Shown here in pieces: positions 7,601-14,251 of a stretch of DNA of 14,528 bases. Location of the stretch: contig CALIXC010000007.1 in the NCBI GenBank assembly GCA_938046755.1, positions 1 through 14,528 on the forward strand, given 5' to 3'. Below the pieces are notes generated by a model that saw nothing but the letters and a program-made list of their open reading frames with translations, ran no database searches and was not told the DNA's origin. Every line of letters starts with the position of its first letter. The first letter of the stretch is position 1. A program made the position numbers and the translations under genes. The DNA is from an uncultured Lautropia sp. (GTDB taxonomy: Bacteria > Pseudomonadota > Gammaproteobacteria > Burkholderiales > Burkholderiaceae_E).

Positions 7601-8794
7601 TTCCACGGGCCCGGTGCTGTAGACGACTTGGTCGGCATCCAGACCGGCCTGGCGGTAGGGGGCGTCGAAGGGCAGGATGTTAAGCAGCGGCCCGTGGATG
7701 CGGCCCTGGCCGCCGGGGCGTGCCTGGTCGCGTCGCATCTGTTCGCTGCGGTAGCGGCCGTGGCGGCGTGCCAGCTTCAGTTGACGTGCGGTCTGGACGA
7801 TCAGCTCATCCAGTGGCCGGTCCTGGTCCATGTCCAGTACCAGCGGCACGATGTTCATGACGGTGGCCACGCTGCGGGCGCTGGCGTTGCCCAGTCGGCC
7901 CATCCACGGCACGCCGGGCACCACCGGCTGCTGGCCGATGTGGCGTTGCATGTAGGCGGCCAGCAGCGTGGTCAGTACGTCGGGCCAGCTCACCAGCGTC
8001 TGCTGCTCCTTCCGACGCAGTGCCTGCAGCACGTCCTCGGGCACGTCGATCTCGGCATGCAGCACGTGATCGCTCGTGGCGGCGCTGCGTTCGGAGAGGC
8101 TACTGACGGTGTCCAGCGGCGCCAGCAATTCGCGCCAGTAGGCGGCGTCGGTCGCACGCTGTGCACTGTCGCGGTAGCGGGCAGCGTCGGCTACCACGGC
8201 CGCAAAGGAGGTCAGGGGCGAGCCGGCCAACGCACGGTAGTGCTGCATGGCCCGCTGCTCGATCAGCGCCATGCCATAGCCGTCGGCCGCCAGGTGATGG
8301 ACGCGCTGGAACCACAGCACCGTGGGCAGGGCACTGTCCGAGCTGTCCACTCCTGCTGAGGGGGTGAATCGGATCAGCAGATGCCGGGCCAGTGCCGTGG
8401 TGCGCGGATCGATGGGGGTGCGCAGGTCGGCCTGCATCAGGCGCTCGGCCACGGCACGGCCCGCCGTGTCGTCGGGCAGCGTCAGGCGCTCCAGCACCGG
8501 GCGGCGTGCGGCGTCGAAATACTGACGCGGGCCATCCTCGGTGTTGATGAAGGCCAGCGACAGTGCATCGGCCTCGGACAGGGTCCGTTCGATGGCGCTG
8601 GCCAGCCGTTCAAAGTCCACCTTGCCCCGGATACCGGTGCAGTGGCCGGTGTTGAAGATCGGGTTGTGCGGATCCAGCTGCTGGGCATACCAGAGTCCTT
8701 CCTGGGCTTCGGTCAGCGGCACGGCGCTGGCAGGGCTGTCCATGGGCGGCGTGTCGTGGTTCAGGGAGGGCGTCATGGGGATGGCTCGTTCCAT
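4652..8794 (-). CDS. entF: Serine-activating NRPS, C-A-PCP-TE (EntF type)
   Basis: This 1380-residue single-module synthetase would condense carrier-bound DHB with serine and release the product. Condensation domain about 22-450: HHLAADG at 166-172 (HHxxxDG). Adenylation domain about 475-1000: TSGSTGEPKG at 641-650, NLYGPTEA at 777-784, KxxGxRIE around 894-901, catalytic Lys988. The specificity residues Asp686, Val687, Trp690, His729, Phe753, Ser755, Leu778, Val786, Asp787, Lys988 spell DVWHFSLVDK, the serine code I know from EntF. Carrier domain about 1005-1080: LGGHSL with Ser1042 as the phosphopantetheine site. Thioesterase about 1128-1378: GWSTGG with Ser1203, Asp1230, and His1354 or His1356. 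It is somewhat longer than E. coli EntF (1293, from memory). ATG 8794 has no clear ribosome site; ATG 8776 is an alternative. It is the last gene of the biosynthetic run, 67 bases after the carrier protein gene. No MbtH-like partner is seen. Confidence 0.92.
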   Translation of the reverse strand: MERAIPMTPSLNHDTPPMDSPASAVPLTEAQEGLWYAQQLDPHNPIFNTGHCTGIRGKVDFERLASAIERTLSEADALSLAFINTEDGPRQYFDAARRPVLERLTLPDDTAGRAVAERLMQADLRTPIDPRTTALARHLLIRFTPSAGVDSSDSALPTVLWFQRVHHLAADGYGMALIEQRAMQHYRALAGSPLTSFAAVVADAARYRDSAQRATDAAYWRELLAPLDTVSSLSERSAATSDHVLHAEIDVPEDVLQALRRKEQQTLVSWPDVLTTLLAAYMQRHIGQQPVVPGVPWMGRLGNASARSVATVMNIVPLVLDMDQDRPLDELIVQTARQLKLARRHGRYRSEQMRRDQARPGGQGRIHGPLLNILPFDAPYRQAGLDADQVVYSTGPVEDFNLNVRAAPDASGMRLQVEANPRLYAAEEIGRHPARLLAFLRAALQADTLRPVQTLHDEELSHWVAGVNDTAHPVPDTTLVALVQQASQQHASGEALRMQDECLDYATFDTQVDAAARRLVQAGVKPRDIVAVALPRSPRMVMSLHAIQRAGAAYLPLDIEQPAARIQRILTAAQPRTVVVNETTRTLLEGAEVVSVDVSALFAPQQPGCSATEAAPDAADPPSAIKLPVVQPADPAYVIYTSGSTGEPKGVVVSHRAIVNRLLWMKEHYSFGPQHRFLQKTPYTFDVSVWELFLPMLCGAPLVVAEPDLHRDPQALAALIHQEGVDVVHFVPSMLAAFLDEPASEGLQMNAVFCSGEALPATLRDRFHARMQSALHNLYGPTEAAVDVSFWDAGQTDHSDPIPIGFPVWNTGLYILDDCLRPVPPGVTGTLYLGGHQLADGYLGRPDLTEARFILHPGFGAEDTPRRLYDSGDLARWRRDGAVEYRGRLDHQVKLRGQRIELGEIEAAFSTHPQCRQVAVIARIDDQGGQRLVAYVVPQSDAEPQPVVITDEALAEQLLDHARTLLPAAMVPSAVVLMAALPINASGKMDRKALPAPVFAVQARTPARTPQEKQVAAAFADILGLSEQPGVEDDFFMLGGHSLLATRLAARLRDQCGVELTLGAVFEHPEVGRLAAWIERLQRREADAASAGFGPIFRLRGDLPTNTINAAMGQEADPANRASAAQGSPSPALFCIHPAGGLAWCYGLLARRLSGDRPVVGLQSPALTGEHARYPSLQALAAHYADLILQMQPGGPHHLLGWSTGGILAQEIACQLQARHARVGVVCLLDAYPADAWRDRAPAEAHDVWRAILHIAGQDPDVLAADGPLTRERVIGFLRAQKHPLGDLTDAQLHGIFGAVGWSNTLVKNHHHQRYSGELLYFRAALDHVGENLRPDMWTPWTNSLAVHDVPSLHAHIPGEAALAHWLPVLEEALAGKEQG

Positions 8795-8861
8795 CAGGGC
8801 AGCCGTCAGGGGCTTGCGGCGAAGGGGAAAAGCGCGGAGCGAGACAGTGCGTCGGGAGGTG

Positions 8862-9092
8862 TCAGTTGGCCTGCTGAATCAGCTTCCACCAGTGGCCCAG
8901 CGTGGGGTTCAGCGCCATTTCCGAGAAATCCAGCCGTGCGCCGGCGGCCTGCCAGCGGCTGGCCAGTGTCATGGCACGCATCGAGTCCAGACCCAGATCG
9001 ATCAGGTTGTCGTCGTCATGGATGTCGGCCGGGTCCTCCAGCAGGATCCTGGCCAGGTCGGCACGCATCTGTTCAAGGGTGAGGGTCGTCAT
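8862..9092 (-). CDS. Free-standing aryl carrier protein
   Basis: This is a 76-residue carrier protein with DLGLDSMR at 32-39; Ser37 is the phosphopantetheine attachment site. The DSM/I/V-R context is typical of aryl carrier domains that hold DHB or salicylate, such as the C-terminal domain of EntB/VibB. The isochorismatase domain that normally precedes it in those proteins is absent. Its ATG overlaps the TGA of the ligase gene (ATGA), which suggests coupled translation at matched levels. Expected partners are the ligase, which loads the aryl acid, and the NRPS condensation domain, which takes it. A D-alanyl or acyl carrier role is less likely in this context. Confidence 0.88.
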   Translation of the reverse strand: MTTLTLEQMRADLARILLEDPADIHDDDNLIDLGLDSMRAMTLASRWQAAGARLDFSEMALNPTLGHWWKLIQQAN

Positions 9093-10744
9093 GCTTTTTC
9101 ATCCAGTTGGGCACGCAGGTGGGCGCGCAGCGCCTTGCGGCTGAGTTTCAGGGCGGCCGTTTCCACGAAGTGATCGACGAAGACGAACTGGTCGGGCACC
9201 TTGAAGTCGGCCAGCCCCTGGGCACGGATCCACTTCTTCAGCTCGGCCGGCCGTGGACGCTCGCCGCGCGCGATGATGAAGGCACAGCTGCGCTCGCCCA
9301 GGTAGTCGTCAGGTACCGACACCACGGCGGCGTCATAGACCTGCGGATGGGCCATCAGGTGGTTCTCGATCTCTTCGGCCGAGATCTTCTCGCCGGCACG
9401 GTTGATATGGTCGCCCGCGCGGCCCTGCACCACCAGGTGGCCGCTTTCGGTGCGACGCACGATGTCGCCGGTGCGATAGAAGCCGTCGTGGGTGAAGGAG
9501 CGCTCGTTGGCCGCCGGATTGTTGAAGTAGCCGCGAATGGTGTAGGGGCCACGCGTGAGCAGGTTGCCGGCCTCGCCGGCCGGAACCGGCTGGTCGTGGT
9601 CGTCCACGATGCGGATCTCATCATCCGGGCTGATGGGGCGGCCCTGGGTCTGGATGATGGTCTCGGCATCGTCATCGATGCGCGTGTAGTTGACCAGCCC
9701 TTCGGCCATGCCGAAGACCTGCTGCAGCGTGGCGCCCAGCGTGGGCGTGACGCGCCGTGCCACTTCCGGAATCAGCTTGGCGCCGCCCATCTGGATGAGC
9801 TTTAGGCTGGAGAGATCCGGTGTGGCGGTGGTGGCGGCCTCCAGCCACAGCAGCAGCAGCGGTGGCACCAGGGCGGTGTCGGTCACCTTCTCGGCAGCGA
9901 TCAGCTCGAAGCACACGGCCGGCGTGGGGGCCGGGGCCAGCACCACGCGCCCGCCCACGTAGAGCGCGCTGAGAAAGCCCGGCGAACTCATCGGGAAGTT
10001 GTGTGCCATGGGCAGCGCGCACAGGTAGACGCTTGTTTCGTCCATCCCGCAGATGCGCGCGCTCTCGCGCAGCGTGTAGATGTAGTCGTCATGCGTGCGC
10101 GGAATGAGCTTGGAGAGCCCGGTGCTGCCGCCCGAGATCTGGAAGAAGGCCGTGTCCTCGCCCTGCACGTCGGTGGCAGGGAGCGCGTCAGCGGCATGGG
10201 GGGCCGGCGCCGTGTCGGCACGCATCAGCTCGGCCAGCGGGGTGAAACCGCCGGCGTCGCCTCGCGTGACGATGACGTGCCGGACCTGCGGACAGCGCGT
10301 CTGCAGCTCGGTGGCCAGGTTGCGATAGTCGAAGCCGCCCCAGTCACCGGCGCAGATGTAGCCGCGGGCATCGCCCGTGTCGGCAAAGTGCGCGATCTCG
10401 GCGATGCGGTGCGCAGGCAGCGCATACAGCGGGATGATGCCCACGCGGAACATGCCGAAGATGGCACTGATGAACTCCGGCAGGTTGGGCAGGTGGACGA
10501 TGACCCGATCGCCGCGCCGGAGCCCGCGGGCCAGTAGACCGGCCGCGATGGCGGATGCCTGGCGGTCCAGCTCGGCATAGCTGATGCGCTCGCCTTCACT
10601 CACCACGGCGATGCGGTCGGGATGGGCCTGAGCCCGTTCGCGCAGCCACGCGCCGAAAGTCTCGCCCCGCCAGTGGCCAGCCTCACGGTAACGACGAGCC
10701 AGGTCTTCAGGCCAGGGCTGATGCAGCCGAATGGAATCAGTCAT
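9089..10744 (-). CDS. entE: 2,3-Dihydroxybenzoate-AMP ligase (EntE/DhbE type)
   Basis: The 551-residue enzyme would adenylate 2,3-dihydroxybenzoate with ATP and transfer it to the aryl carrier protein. Motifs: ISGGSTGLSK (203-212), AHNFPMSSPG (247-256), QVFGMAEGLVNYTR (342-355), TGD (425-427) and NRAGEKISAEEIE (448-460). In the pocket, Asn249 and Ser254 match Asn235 and Ser240 of DhbE (numbers from memory), a pattern linked to DHB; salicylate ligases tend to have Cys at the Ser position. The C-terminal catalytic lysine is kept (Lys533), but its usual Gly-Lys context is TAALKLSRK here, with Leu before Lys. The start was placed at ATG 10744; a TTG at 10759 in the same frame would fall inside the Fur-like site. 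No ribosome site is visible before the ATG. Confidence 0.92.
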   Translation of the reverse strand: MTDSIRLHQPWPEDLARRYREAGHWRGETFGAWLRERAQAHPDRIAVVSEGERISYAELDRQASAIAAGLLARGLRRGDRVIVHLPNLPEFISAIFGMFRVGIIPLYALPAHRIAEIAHFADTGDARGYICAGDWGGFDYRNLATELQTRCPQVRHVIVTRGDAGGFTPLAELMRADTAPAPHAADALPATDVQGEDTAFFQISGGSTGLSKLIPRTHDDYIYTLRESARICGMDETSVYLCALPMAHNFPMSSPGFLSALYVGGRVVLAPAPTPAVCFELIAAEKVTDTALVPPLLLLWLEAATTATPDLSSLKLIQMGGAKLIPEVARRVTPTLGATLQQVFGMAEGLVNYTRIDDDAETIIQTQGRPISPDDEIRIVDDHDQPVPAGEAGNLLTRGPYTIRGYFNNPAANERSFTHDGFYRTGDIVRRTESGHLVVQGRAGDHINRAGEKISAEEIENHLMAHPQVYDAAVVSVPDDYLGERSCAFIIARGERPRPAELKKWIRAQGLADFKVPDQFVFVDHFVETAALKLSRKALRAHLRAQLDEKA

Positions 10745-10763
10745 GCTAACGATTATCAATCTT
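10745..10763 (-). promoter_or_regulatory. Putative Fur box abutting the ligase start codon
   Basis: On the minus strand AAGATTGATAATCGTTAGC matches the 19-bp Fur consensus (GATAATGATAATCATTATC) at 14 of 19 positions, with a perfect central GATAAT followed by C. It ends at the base before ATG 10744. Its place ahead of the siderophore biosynthesis genes supports iron-dependent repression. Because it fills the position of the ribosome site, the transcript may start within or next to it. Confidence 0.55.
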
Positions 10764-10791
10764 GGAAACGACTGAATCTTATCATCCGGAA

Positions 10792-10819
10792 CACGCCCCG
10801 GGCGCTCATCCGGGGCGTG
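10792..10819 (-). terminator. Strong hairpin between the binding-protein and ligase genes
   Basis: CACGCCCCGG (10792-10801) and CCGGGGCGTG (10810-10819) form a perfect 10-bp GC-rich stem with an 8-base loop. It lies 15 bases downstream of the binding-protein stop and 47 upstream of the ligase start site. A short TT follows on the minus strand, but no real T run. It probably ends or attenuates the transport transcript, leaving the biosynthetic genes to their own Fur-controlled promoter. Confidence 0.6.
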
Positions 10820-10834
10820 CAGTGCCTGCGCGGA

Positions 10835-12124
10835 TCAGGGCTTCTTCAGGTCCACCAGATAGGTGCCATCCAGTGGCACGGTCAGGAAGCGCCGATTCAC
10901 CTCGTCCAGCGTCTTCATGGCCATGCGTTCGTCGAAACGGTCGGGATGGATCCAGCCGGCCAGCGCCTCGATGAACACCACGTGCAGCGGCGAGTCGTTG
11001 AAGGCGTGCCAGATGCCATGGGCGTTGCCGTTGCGGATGGCGGCCAGTGCGGAAAGGCGGTTGCCGTCGATGACCCGCTGCAGGCTGCTGCGGGCATCGG
11101 CTTCGTCGATGCCGGTACCGATGGTGAGCCCCTGGCTGGTGCGCTTGCCCGAGCCGGTGCCGGTGGCCACGTAGACCTGCGGGTTGCGGCTGTTGATGTA
11201 TTCGAAGCCGAGCTTTCCGGTGGGGGTCTTCAGCACGTCGACACCGATGTTGTGGCCGCCGGCGTAGCTGATCATCTCGTTGAAGGTGCCCTGACCCGGG
11301 GAGTTGCAGCAGTCGGTGCTGCCGGCATGGGCATGCACGAACACGGGGGGGCGGTCCTTCTCGGGCAGGTCGGCCAGCCGGTTGGCCACAGCCTTCATGT
11401 GGCTTTCATAGAAATCGATGAACTCGGCCGTGCGCTGCGGCTGGCCGATGGCCTGGCCAAGTGCCTTCAGGCTGGGCACCGTGTTTTCCAGCGGCTTCAC
11501 GAAGAAATCCACCACCAGCACCGGGATGCCGGCGGCGGCAAAGCGCTTCATCATCAGCGATTCCTCGACGCTCTGCCGGTCGGTGCCGCCCGCAAAGCGC
11601 GCCGTCAGCACGATGAGGTCCGGCCGCAGCGCCAGCGCCTGTTCCACCGAGAAGCTGTCGGCGGTGTGCCGCCCCACCAGGGGCACCTTGGCAATGCCCG
11701 GGAAGCGCTGCAGGTAGGTCTGATACTCGCGCGAGAAGGAGGTCTTGAACTCGTCCGACCAGCCGGCCAGGAGAGAGACCGGATCCGGCGTGAGCAGTGC
11801 CATCACGGGCATGTGCCGCGCCTGGGTCAGGATCACCCGCTTGGCGGGGGCCTTCAGGGTCACCTGGCGACCCAGCACGTCGGTCACGGTGATGGGGCCG
11901 CTCTGAGACGCTGTCTGGGCTGCCGGCTGTTCCGTGCCGGCTGCGTCGGCCGCCTGGAGGGATGCGGGCTGGAGCAGTAGCGCTGCCAGTGGCAGTGCCG
12001 AGGCGGCCGTCAGGGTACGGCGAACCGCACGTTGCCACGTCCGTGTGCGCGACACGGTGGGGGCAGCCACGGCGCGGTCGCCGGATTCCAGGGCAGGGTG
12101 AAAGTGGGAAAACAGGGAAGCCAT
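10835..12124 (-). CDS. Periplasmic siderophore-binding protein of an ABC importer
   Basis: This 429-residue protein would bind the ferric siderophore in the periplasm and deliver it to the permease. It has a long N-region of about 36 residues ending in RRTL, then a hydrophobic stretch and a likely cleavage after SLQA (about residue 58). The paired arginines might point to Tat export, though the motif is not canonical. The mature part starts ITVTDVLGRQVTLKAPAKRVI, a typical opening of class III iron-chelate binding proteins (FepB/BtuF-like fold). It continues with PDLIVLTARF and a PVLVVDFFVKPLENTVPSL segment, then DCCNSPGQGTFNEMISYAGGHNIG. The paired cysteines are worth noting. No ribosome site is evident before the ATG, and no other Met is near. 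It follows the ATPase gene by 94 bases. Confidence 0.85.
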   Translation of the reverse strand: MASLFSHFHPALESGDRAVAAPTVSRTRTWQRAVRRTLTAASALPLAALLLQPASLQAADAAGTEQPAAQTASQSGPITVTDVLGRQVTLKAPAKRVILTQARHMPVMALLTPDPVSLLAGWSDEFKTSFSREYQTYLQRFPGIAKVPLVGRHTADSFSVEQALALRPDLIVLTARFAGGTDRQSVEESLMMKRFAAAGIPVLVVDFFVKPLENTVPSLKALGQAIGQPQRTAEFIDFYESHMKAVANRLADLPEKDRPPVFVHAHAGSTDCCNSPGQGTFNEMISYAGGHNIGVDVLKTPTGKLGFEYINSRNPQVYVATGTGSGKRTSQGLTIGTGIDEADARSSLQRVIDGNRLSALAAIRNGNAHGIWHAFNDSPLHVVFIEALAGWIHPDRFDERMAMKTLDEVNRRFLTVPLDGTYLVDLKKP

Positions 12125-12191
12125 GTCTGATGAAGAATGAGGGCAAATGGCGGGGGCTGCGGAAGGGCCCCGGCCTGAATGAGAGGGGCGA

Positions 12192-12210
12192 GGCCGGCAG
12201 CAGGCCGGCC
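12192..12210 (-). terminator. Hairpin between the ATPase and binding-protein genes
   Basis: GGCCGGC-AGCAG-GCCGGCC is a perfect 7-bp stem beginning 8 bases after the ATPase stop on the minus strand. There is no T run. It may attenuate, or protect the end of the upstream message, so that the binding protein is expressed at a level different from the membrane part. Confidence 0.35.
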
Positions 12211-12218
12211 GGATCGGG

Positions 12219-13004
12219 TCACTGCACGGGTTTCAGCAACCCGTCCACCACTACCTGAGGCACGCCGTGCGAGCAGCGCTCCACACGTGCATTCACCCCG
12301 TAGCAGTCGGCCAGCGCCTGCGGGGTGATGACATCGGCCGGCGCGCCCTGGCCCAGCAGGCCACCGTCGCGCACCAGCACGCAGCCGTCACTGTGGCGCA
12401 GCGCGATGTTCAGGTCGTGCAGCACGATGAGGGTGATGAGGCCGTGCTCGTGGGTCTCCTGGCGCAGCAGGTCCATCACGTGGAACTGGTAGTTCAGGTC
12501 CAGGGCCGACAGGGGCTCGTCCAGCAGCAGCAGCCGGGGCCGGCGGATGAGTGCCTGGGCAATGCCCACCAGCTGCTTCTGGCCGCCGGAGAGCTGATCG
12601 AGATAGCGCATGGCCAGATGGTCCACCCCCAGGCGCTTGAGCAGCGCCATGACGGCTTCCAGCGTGACGTGTTCCGCCTCCTGCGAGAGCGACGAGGCGC
12701 GCGCTGCCACCAGTACCGACTCCATCACGCGCAGGTGCACCGAGGCCGGCAGAGACTGCGGCAGGTAGACGACGTGGCGGGCTCGTTCGCGGAAATCCAG
12801 CGAGGCGAGATCGGTGCCGTTGAGGCGCACCGTGCCATGGCGGGGCGGCAGCAGGCCGGCCATGGCCTTGAGCAGCGTGGACTTGCCGGTGCCGTTGGGC
12901 CCCAGCAGCGAGACCAGCTGGCCGGGGGCGATGGGCGAGAGCGTGAGCTTCTCGATGATGGTGCGGTTGCGGTAGGCAACCTTCAGGTCGTTCACTTCCA
13001 GCAT
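12219..13004 (-). CDS. ABC transporter ATPase for iron-siderophore uptake
   Basis: The 261-residue cytoplasmic ATPase (FepC/FecE/BtuD group) would power the importer. Walker A GPNGTGKS is at 35-42, the Q-loop Gln at 83, signature LSGGQ at 138-142, Walker B LLLLDEP at 158-164 with SALD after it, and the H-loop His at 196. The start at ATG 13004 is supported by GGAG 6 bases upstream and by the MLEVNDLKVAYRNRTIIE opening; a longer open frame upstream runs through the permease gene in the wrong frame and is not coding. It starts 11 bases after the permease stop, so the two are surely co-transcribed. Confidence 0.93.
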   Translation of the reverse strand: MLEVNDLKVAYRNRTIIEKLTLSPIAPGQLVSLLGPNGTGKSTLLKAMAGLLPPRHGTVRLNGTDLASLDFRERARHVVYLPQSLPASVHLRVMESVLVAARASSLSQEAEHVTLEAVMALLKRLGVDHLAMRYLDQLSGGQKQLVGIAQALIRRPRLLLLDEPLSALDLNYQFHVMDLLRQETHEHGLITLIVLHDLNIALRHSDGCVLVRDGGLLGQGAPADVITPQALADCYGVNARVERCSHGVPQVVVDGLLKPVQ

Positions 13005-13015
13005 GGTGCTCTCCG

Positions 13016-14074
13016 TCAGCCGGCGCGCCGGCGCATGACCACCGACACGAAGAAGGGGACGCCGACCAGCGAGGTCACGATGCCTACCGGCACGATGACG
13101 CCCTCGACGATGTTCTTGGAGGCGATGGAGGCCAGTGACAGGATCATTGCCCCGATGAGGGCGCTGCCCGGCAGGTAGAAGCGGTGGTCCTCGCCGAACA
13201 GCCGTCGCGCGATGTGGGGGGCGATGAGGCCGATGAAGCTGATGGTGCCCACCATGGATACGGCCAGTGCCGCCAGGAAGCTGATGCGCAGCAACGAGAC
13301 GAGCCGCTGGCGCTTCACATCGATGCCGAAGCTGATGGCGCGGTCCTCGCCCAGCCGCAGTGCGGTGAGCTTCCACGCATCCTTCAGGCACAGCGGCAGG
13401 ATGACGGCAAAGGCCAGCAGCATGCCGCCCACCTTGGGCCAGGTGGCGCGCGACAGGCTGCCCATCGTCCAGAACACGAGGTTCTGCAGGTCTTCGGCGC
13501 TGGCGATGAACTGCATCAGCGACACCAGCGCATTGAAGGTGAAGACCAGCGCGATGCCTACCAGCACCATGCCCGAGCCGCTCATGCCGCCCCAGCGCGC
13601 CAGCACGTCCAGCAGCAGGGCCGATAGGATGGCGAAGACGAAGGCGTTGCCGGCCACGGCCCAGTCCGCCGGCAGCCAGGGCAGGCTCAGGTCCAGCACC
13701 AGAGCCAGCGAGGCGCCAAAGGCCGCTGCTGACGAGATGCCCAGCGTGAACGGACTGGCCAGCGGGTTGGCCAGGATGGTCTGCATCTCGGCCCCGGCCA
13801 GGCCCAGGCCCAAGCCCACCACCACGGCCATGACGGCATAGGGCAGGCGCACGTCCCAGACGATCACGCTTGTGGTGGGCTCGGCCTGATCGGGCGAGAA
13901 CAGCGTGCGTATCAGCTCCGACCAGCTCAGGCCGGAGGGACCCAGCATGAAGTCGGCCACCAGCGACAGCAGGATCACGGCCACGAAGACCGCCATCAGC
14001 AGCCAGCGCAGCTTCAGCAGGCGGGAATACTGCGTGCTGGCCTGGTCACCAGCGGGAAGGGGGGATGACGCCAT
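13016..14074 (-). CDS. FecCD-type permease for iron-siderophore uptake
   Basis: This is a multi-spanning inner-membrane permease of 352 residues from ATG 14074; a GTG at 14131 in frame would add 19 poorly fitting residues. Family marks are WDVRLPYAVMAVVVG (about 73-87), NPLASPFTLGISSAAAFGA (103-121) and FIGLIAPHIAR (280-290). These match FepD/FhuB/BtuC relatives, which have about ten membrane helices; at least eight hydrophobic segments can be seen. Only one permease gene is present next to one ATPase and one binding protein, so a homodimer like BtuC is expected rather than a FepD-FepG pair. No clear ribosome site precedes the ATG. It is the first gene of the minus-strand run. Confidence 0.92.
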   Translation of the reverse strand: MASSPLPAGDQASTQYSRLLKLRWLLMAVFVAVILLSLVADFMLGPSGLSWSELIRTLFSPDQAEPTTSVIVWDVRLPYAVMAVVVGLGLGLAGAEMQTILANPLASPFTLGISSAAAFGASLALVLDLSLPWLPADWAVAGNAFVFAILSALLLDVLARWGGMSGSGMVLVGIALVFTFNALVSLMQFIASAEDLQNLVFWTMGSLSRATWPKVGGMLLAFAVILPLCLKDAWKLTALRLGEDRAISFGIDVKRQRLVSLLRISFLAALAVSMVGTISFIGLIAPHIARRLFGEDHRFYLPGSALIGAMILSLASIASKNIVEGVIVPVGIVTSLVGVPFFVSVVMRRRAG

Positions 14075-14163
14075 GGGGAGAGCCCGGGAATGAGATACGT
14101 TACTGACTGAGCGCGCTAGTGTAGCAGGCACGCCCGGTCATGCAGCATCTTCCGGGAAAGCGA

Positions 14164-14184
14164 CGCGGCCGCCAAGTGGCCGCG
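14164..14184. repeat. Hairpin upstream of the permease gene
   Basis: CGCGGCC-GCCAAGT-GGCCGCG is a perfect 7-bp stem with a 7-base loop. It lies 90 bases upstream of the permease start and downstream of the histidine-rich gene. On the minus strand it is followed by a mildly T-rich stretch (TCGCTTTCCC), so it could be a second terminator of the upstream gene or part of the permease leader. Confidence 0.4.
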
Positions 14185-14203
14185 ATGCGTCATGAGTCAT
14201 GTC

Positions 14204-14225
14204 TCGGGAAACGGCCGTTTCCCGA
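14204..14225. terminator. Perfect 22-nt palindrome after the histidine-rich gene
   Basis: TCGGGAAACGG (14204-14214) is followed at once by its exact reverse complement (14215-14225). It lies 26 bases downstream of the stop of the histidine-rich gene on the minus strand. As RNA it folds into a hairpin and may end transcription. As DNA it is a fully symmetric site that a dimeric regulator could bind. Confidence 0.5.
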
Positions 14226-14251
14226 AGCAGGCGGCACCGGGTGGGACCGCC

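Noticed and set aside
10622..11980. A 452-codon open frame on the plus strand
   Set aside because: Antisense to the siderophore-binding protein and the ligase 5' end; no domain is recognisable.
12267..13178. A 303-codon open frame on the plus strand
   Set aside because: Antisense to the ABC ATPase, which has every required motif.
13005..13391. N-terminal extension of the ATPase frame into the permease gene
   Set aside because: It overlaps the permease in a different frame, reads as low-complexity Arg/His/Gly, and the ATG at 13004 has its own ribosome site.
14080..14100. Possible Fur box before the permease gene
   Set aside because: The best alignment gives only about 10 of 19 matches, near what chance gives.
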